From contig QHVW01000110.1 in assembly GCA_003223675.1 (NCBI GenBank), positions 1-7,703 on the forward strand: a stretch of 7,703 nucleotides of DNA, read 5' to 3'. The position numbers and the translations under genes were made by a program. The DNA is from Acidobacteriota bacterium. Its GTDB lineage: Bacteria; Acidobacteriota; Thermoanaerobaculia; Multivoradales; UBA5704. The notes beneath the pieces are model-generated. The model had not been told where the DNA came from and did no database searches. It worked only from the letters and a program-made list of their open reading frames with translations. This document shows positions 5,081 through 7,703 of this stretch, in pieces. Numbering within the stretch: the stretch's first letter is position 1; each line of letters starts with the position of its first letter.

Positions 5081-6725
5081 TCATCTTTCCAAACGCACTC
5101 GCAAGCGGCGCGCTCTCTCTTGGAAAGCACGCTCCCCACCTTCAAGGATGTCGCAAACAGCCTTACGTATATGGTCGCTTTCGAGGCCGCCCGAAAGGTA
5201 GCTGATCGGCGGTAGCTCGCCCGATGGATGTGGCCCGGCTTCTGCAACGATGATCTGGTCAGCGTCTGTGTTGATCACCAGATTCGCATTGTGCGTGACC
5301 ATTATTACCTGGCGGTTTTTCTTGGCTTCCAGGAATAGGTTCACGAGTTCATCGAAGACCGATTTTGGATCCAGGCTCTCCTCGGGCTGATCAATGATTA
5401 GAGGACGATCATCAGCGTCGTCCAGCGCCAAGTAGAGAAGAAGAAGAACTATTCCCCGAGTCCCTGGGGACAGCTTTCGAATATCAACACCATCATAATC
5501 AATACTGTAATGGATCGCAAGATGCTCAGTACTGTAGAGCCATTTAGCAAATCTTTTTGACCACGTCCGATAATCCGATTGGTCAGCTTTGGGCACGGGC
5601 GAATGTTCTAACAGCTCCTTCTCGTTGTCAGATCGAAACTCCCTCATCGCTGAGCTAACAGCCTGCGGATCACCATTCTCCCAAGCTGCCTTCAGCGCAG
5701 CTTCTGCTAACTGACCTAACGTGCCGCGCCCTCTGAATGGCCCCTTATGACGAAGATCGAGAAGGCCTTCTCCTTCAGCAGCCCAGTGAGCAACATCTGC
5801 CTCCCTCGTGACGGAAAAGGAAAGCTTCTTCAATGCACCTTCGGCCGCGCCAAGACGATTCATCAGCGGACTATAGAGATCGATCAGGACGTTTTGCTCC
5901 GCCAAGATTGCCTCGAAAACGCGCACATATGCGGCTTCGCGTTCCAGAACCAAGTTTCTGGCGCGCTCCTTGGCTCCTTCGCAGTCTGCGAGCCTCTCCT
6001 TAAGGCTCCCGAGCGCAGCAGAATCCTCGACGATACGCTTGGACAATGCCGAGAATCTGTTTGCTGTATCTCGATCGATGTTCACAAGCTTCTCAAGGCG
6101 GGAAATCTCGGCTTCCAAAAGGGCCAAGGGCTGCTTGTCTAGTTGGGAGTCGTCCGCGATAAGAGCCTCCCGGAGGTCAGTGTTAGTGGCTGGCGCTGTG
6201 CCCCTCCAGTCCTTAGCGCCTCCACGCGCACGCGCGAGGTGCTTTCTGATTGCGTCATCCACGTCGCCGGAGTAGTCCAGTAGAGATGGCGCCCAGTCTT
6301 GGGATTTAAGGCCGCTAGATCTATGTGAAGTGAAAGGAGCGATTGTTCCCGAGCACTGAAGGAGCGCAGGTATTCCCGGACCTTCTCTGCCGCCGTCGTG
6401 AGCGCGCCCAATCGCTCGATCCTCGCTTCGCTACCCTTTGGCGCTAGCTTTGAGCGATCCTGGATGTAGGCAGAAATCAGTCTTTCTTTCTCCAGAATTT
6501 GCTTCTTTATCCCCGCGACAAGCTTATCCTTTTCAAGCTCAGTACCGATTCGTTCGGAAAGATCGGCTAAGGTGTCTTCCTCGCGGGAGCGTGCCTCCCG
6601 GTGACGTGTCGCCCTGAATTTGAGCAATTCGTGGAAATCGACCGCTCCATCACGCTCAGACAGTGAATGGGCTTTGCGAACTCGACCGGTTGAAGCTCTA
6701 TCGGATCAACAGCTTCATCTAGTGC
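5081..6725 (-). pseudogene. C-terminal remnant of a TrlF-like SMC/RecN-type ATPase, truncated and frameshifted
   Basis: Three frames join into one protein-like sequence. A short segment (6725-6663, DEAVDPIELQPVEFAKPIH) shifts near 6660-6666 into a coiled-coil segment starting SLSERDGAVDFHELLKF. That shifts near 6300-6310 into a long segment of at least 393 residues. The last carries coiled coil (about 40-115 of the segment read from 6262), a signature-like LSPGTRG (264-270), Walker B LIIDQPEE (288-295), D-loop SLD, and H-loop VTHNANL (H324). The DQPEE-SLD block with VTHN is typical of ATPases in the TrlF/PHP-associated group. No Walker A is present and the 5' reading frame is closed by stops near 6726, so the N-terminal half is lost. 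Its base composition is visibly more A+T-rich than flanking genes, suggesting transfer. It should not hydrolyse ATP as it stands. Confidence 0.8.
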
Positions 6726-6749
6726 CTAGTGTTTTCCTCAAGAAGCAAT

Positions 6750-6944
6750 GTGACGCGCACGATCCGCTTGAGGACCCCGACAGGGCTTCTCCGTCTCTTG
6801 GTTTTTCTAGCTGCGGCAGTGGCCTTGCTCATCTTCTTTGCCTATCTGCTTTACAGAAATCTTAGGCCAGTGCCGTATCCGCGTCAACATGGCGGCTTGC
6901 GAGCGCATGGAGGTCGAGCGGCGGCCATTGGCGGTTCGTCGTAG
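6750..6944 (+). CDS. Possible single-pass membrane peptide, or 5' fragment of a broken gene
   Basis: This GTG-started frame would give about 64 residues. It begins with a basic N-terminus (TRTIRLRTPTG), followed by one strong hydrophobic segment LLRLLVFLAAAVALLIFFAY, then a short basic, low-complexity tail. The topology is that of a signal anchor, as at the start of many membrane-tethered enzymes, and the tail looks like out-of-frame sequence. There is no good ribosome binding site and codon use is mixed. Its end runs into the SRPBCC remnant in a different frame, so a truncated N-terminus fused to junk is as likely as a real small gene. Confidence 0.25.
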   Translation: MTRTIRLRTPTGLLRLLVFLAAAVALLIFFAYLLYRNLRPVPYPRQHGGLRAHGGRAAAIGGSS

Positions 6945-7035
6945 TCAACCCCGGCGGCGTCCAGGGTTTCGAGGGCCGCTACGCGAGGTCACGCCCCAGG
7001 AGCGACTGGTGTGGACCTCCGAGTGGGACGGGATG
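6889..7035 (+). pseudogene. SRPBCC/AHSA1-like domain fragment with compensating frameshifts
   Basis: Read across two frames, this stretch spells an AHSA1-type SRPBCC core. ACERMEV is in one frame, GGHWRFVVVNPGGVQGFEGRY (6920-6982) in another, and REVTPQERLVWTSEWDGM back in the first. The pattern RPGG-WRFV...G-YREV-P-ERLV-T-EW is characteristic of the family. The two shifts fall near 6911-6920 and 6983-6984 and cancel, so a 115-residue frame stays open even though its middle is scrambled. Both ends of the domain are missing; the right end stops where the convergent PIN gene ends. It is a decayed fragment with no expected activity. Confidence 0.6.
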
Positions 7036-7464
7036 CTATTCACCAACCAGCGCCAAGGCCTGCTGGATGACCCTATCGGAGAGGTACATTCCCGCTGCAA
7101 GCAGAATCTCGACTACTGGACGGGCAACAGGAAGAAGGCCCTGTCGTTTCCCGCGGACCGCCTGGTCATCCACGATGGCGACTGAACCTGGGTTATTGAG
7201 GGCCCAGGACAGGACGGCCGTCTCCCCAGGTCCGAGCTTCCAGGCCTGGACTTTGCGGACCGGCCGCACCAGCTCTACTTCATGCAGCCAGGGCGTGGAT
7301 TTCAGGATCCCGACCGTAGGATCGTGAGATCCGCGACGGAGAATCTCTCTGGAGACCGCGCCGGGCACACAGACGTTCGGGCCCTCGATCTGAAGGAGAT
7401 CGATAAGACCGGCATGAGAGAGGAAGATGAGCGGCGAGGCGTTGACGACAGGAGGGCTACTCAC
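7036..7464 (-). CDS. PIN-domain (VapC/DUF3368-like) toxin with apparent internal deletion
   Basis: This 142-residue PIN-domain protein is probably the ribonuclease toxin of the pair with the UPF0175 gene upstream. Visible blocks are VVNASPLIFLSHAGLIDLL (6-24), PGAVSREIL (34-42, E40), LGPGETAVLSWAL (77-89, E81), VAIVDDQAVR (95-104, D99/D100) and RPVVEILLAAGMYLSD (115-130). In DUF3368 proteins the D-D-x-x-x-R block is followed by a conserved stretch (…G(T)LGVLL-AK) of about 20 residues before the G-L-P segment. Here VDDQAVR runs directly into GKRQGLLPVARPV, so that stretch seems deleted in frame. The start is GTG 7464, overlapping the antitoxin stop by 8 nt with only a weak binding site, consistent with coupling. 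Loss of activity is plausible but unproven. Confidence 0.75.
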   Translation of the reverse strand: MSSPPVVNASPLIFLSHAGLIDLLQIEGPNVCVPGAVSREILRRGSHDPTVGILKSTPWLHEVELVRPVRKVQAWKLGPGETAVLSWALNNPGSVAIVDDQAVRGKRQGLLPVARPVVEILLAAGMYLSDRVIQQALALVGE

Positions 7465-7703
7465 GCGAGATTTCCCGAGCGAGCTGTTCGAGATCCACGT
7501 GGAAGACGTCCACCTTCTCGCGGGCGAGAGCCATCAAGAAGTCGGTCCGGTCAAGGCCGGCGATGGCTGCGGCCCTCTCCTGAGAGACCAGCCCCTGAGA
7601 GTACCAGCGGATTGCCGCTGCCAGGCGCACCTCTTTCTGAACCTCTCTCGGGGAGCGGCGCAGAGTCTCATAAACCTCATCAGGGAGCTCGATGGTCAGC
7701 GTG
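7457..7703 (-). CDS. UPF0175-family antitoxin (5' end beyond window)
   Basis: Only the last 81 residues are present, starting TLTIELPDEVYETLRRSP; probably just the initiator and a few residues are missing. The blocks ELPDEV, VRLAAAIRWYSQGLVSQERAAAIAGL and DRTDFLMALAREKVDVFHVD match UPF0175: an N-terminal strand followed by a helix-turn-helix-like helical part. UPF0175 genes are commonly found directly upstream of DUF3368 PIN-domain genes as the presumed antitoxin, which is the arrangement here. The stop TAG (7459-7457) overlaps the toxin's GTG start by 8 nt. It probably binds its own promoter, which is outside the window. Confidence 0.85.
   Translation of the reverse strand, partial: TLTIELPDEVYETLRRSPREVQKEVRLAAAIRWYSQGLVSQERAAAIAGLDRTDFLMALAREKVDVFHVDLEQLAREISRE

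Noticed and set aside
4882..5205. 107-codon plus-strand frame, and the 99-codon minus frame at 4948-5247
   Set aside because: Both run into the well-supported ATPase C-terminus in the wrong frame, match no family I know, and lack convincing starts.
6838..7185. Intact 115-residue plus-strand gene
   Set aside because: Its middle is out of frame relative to the SRPBCC core and its last 50 codons are antisense to the PIN gene.

Overview
This is a GC-rich bacterial window. High G/C at third codon positions, GGAGG-type ribosome binding sites and stop/start-overlapping operons all fit a high-GC, probably Gram-negative-type soil or environmental lineage. Acidobacteriota, Myxococcota or a relative is possible, but the lineage is a weak inference because no rRNA or other phylogenetic marker is present. 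Almost every gene reads on the minus strand; the exceptions are one small secreted-protein gene and some broken remnants.

Region 1 (1-3104, minus strand) is a four-gene operon. Its order is ABC ATPase, ABC-2 permease, DesK-type sensor kinase, then a NarL/FixJ-type response regulator that runs off the left edge. The ATPase/permease and kinase/regulator pairs overlap by 4 nt. The order matches Bacillus yvfRSTU and resembles the LnrJK-LnrLMN drug-responsive modules, so a self-regulated exporter or envelope-stress detoxification unit is the best reading. A 6-2-6 palindrome upstream (3186-3199) is a candidate operator. The 3105-3311 spacer also holds an 82-bp double-hairpin palindrome (3205-3286) with the architecture of a REPIN/BIME.

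Region 2 (3312-3900) holds two small divergent genes for exported cysteine-rich peptides. One has four CX3C motifs. A strong GC hairpin follows at 3929-3956.

Region 3 (3975-7703) looks like an accessory defence/toxin-antitoxin island with visible decay. It contains an MNT nucleotidyltransferase/HepT (type VII) pair. Next is the truncated, frameshifted C-terminal half of a large SMC/RecN-like ATPase (TrlF-like), visibly richer in A+T than its surroundings. A possible membrane-peptide ORF and a scrambled SRPBCC/AHSA1 fragment follow on the plus strand. The island ends with a PIN-domain toxin that appears to have an internal deletion, together with its UPF0175 antitoxin, which is cut by the right edge. 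The 232 bp between the MNT gene and the ATPase remnant (4849-5080) holds nothing I can assign. I see no rRNA, tRNA, CRISPR array, transposase or clear attachment site.
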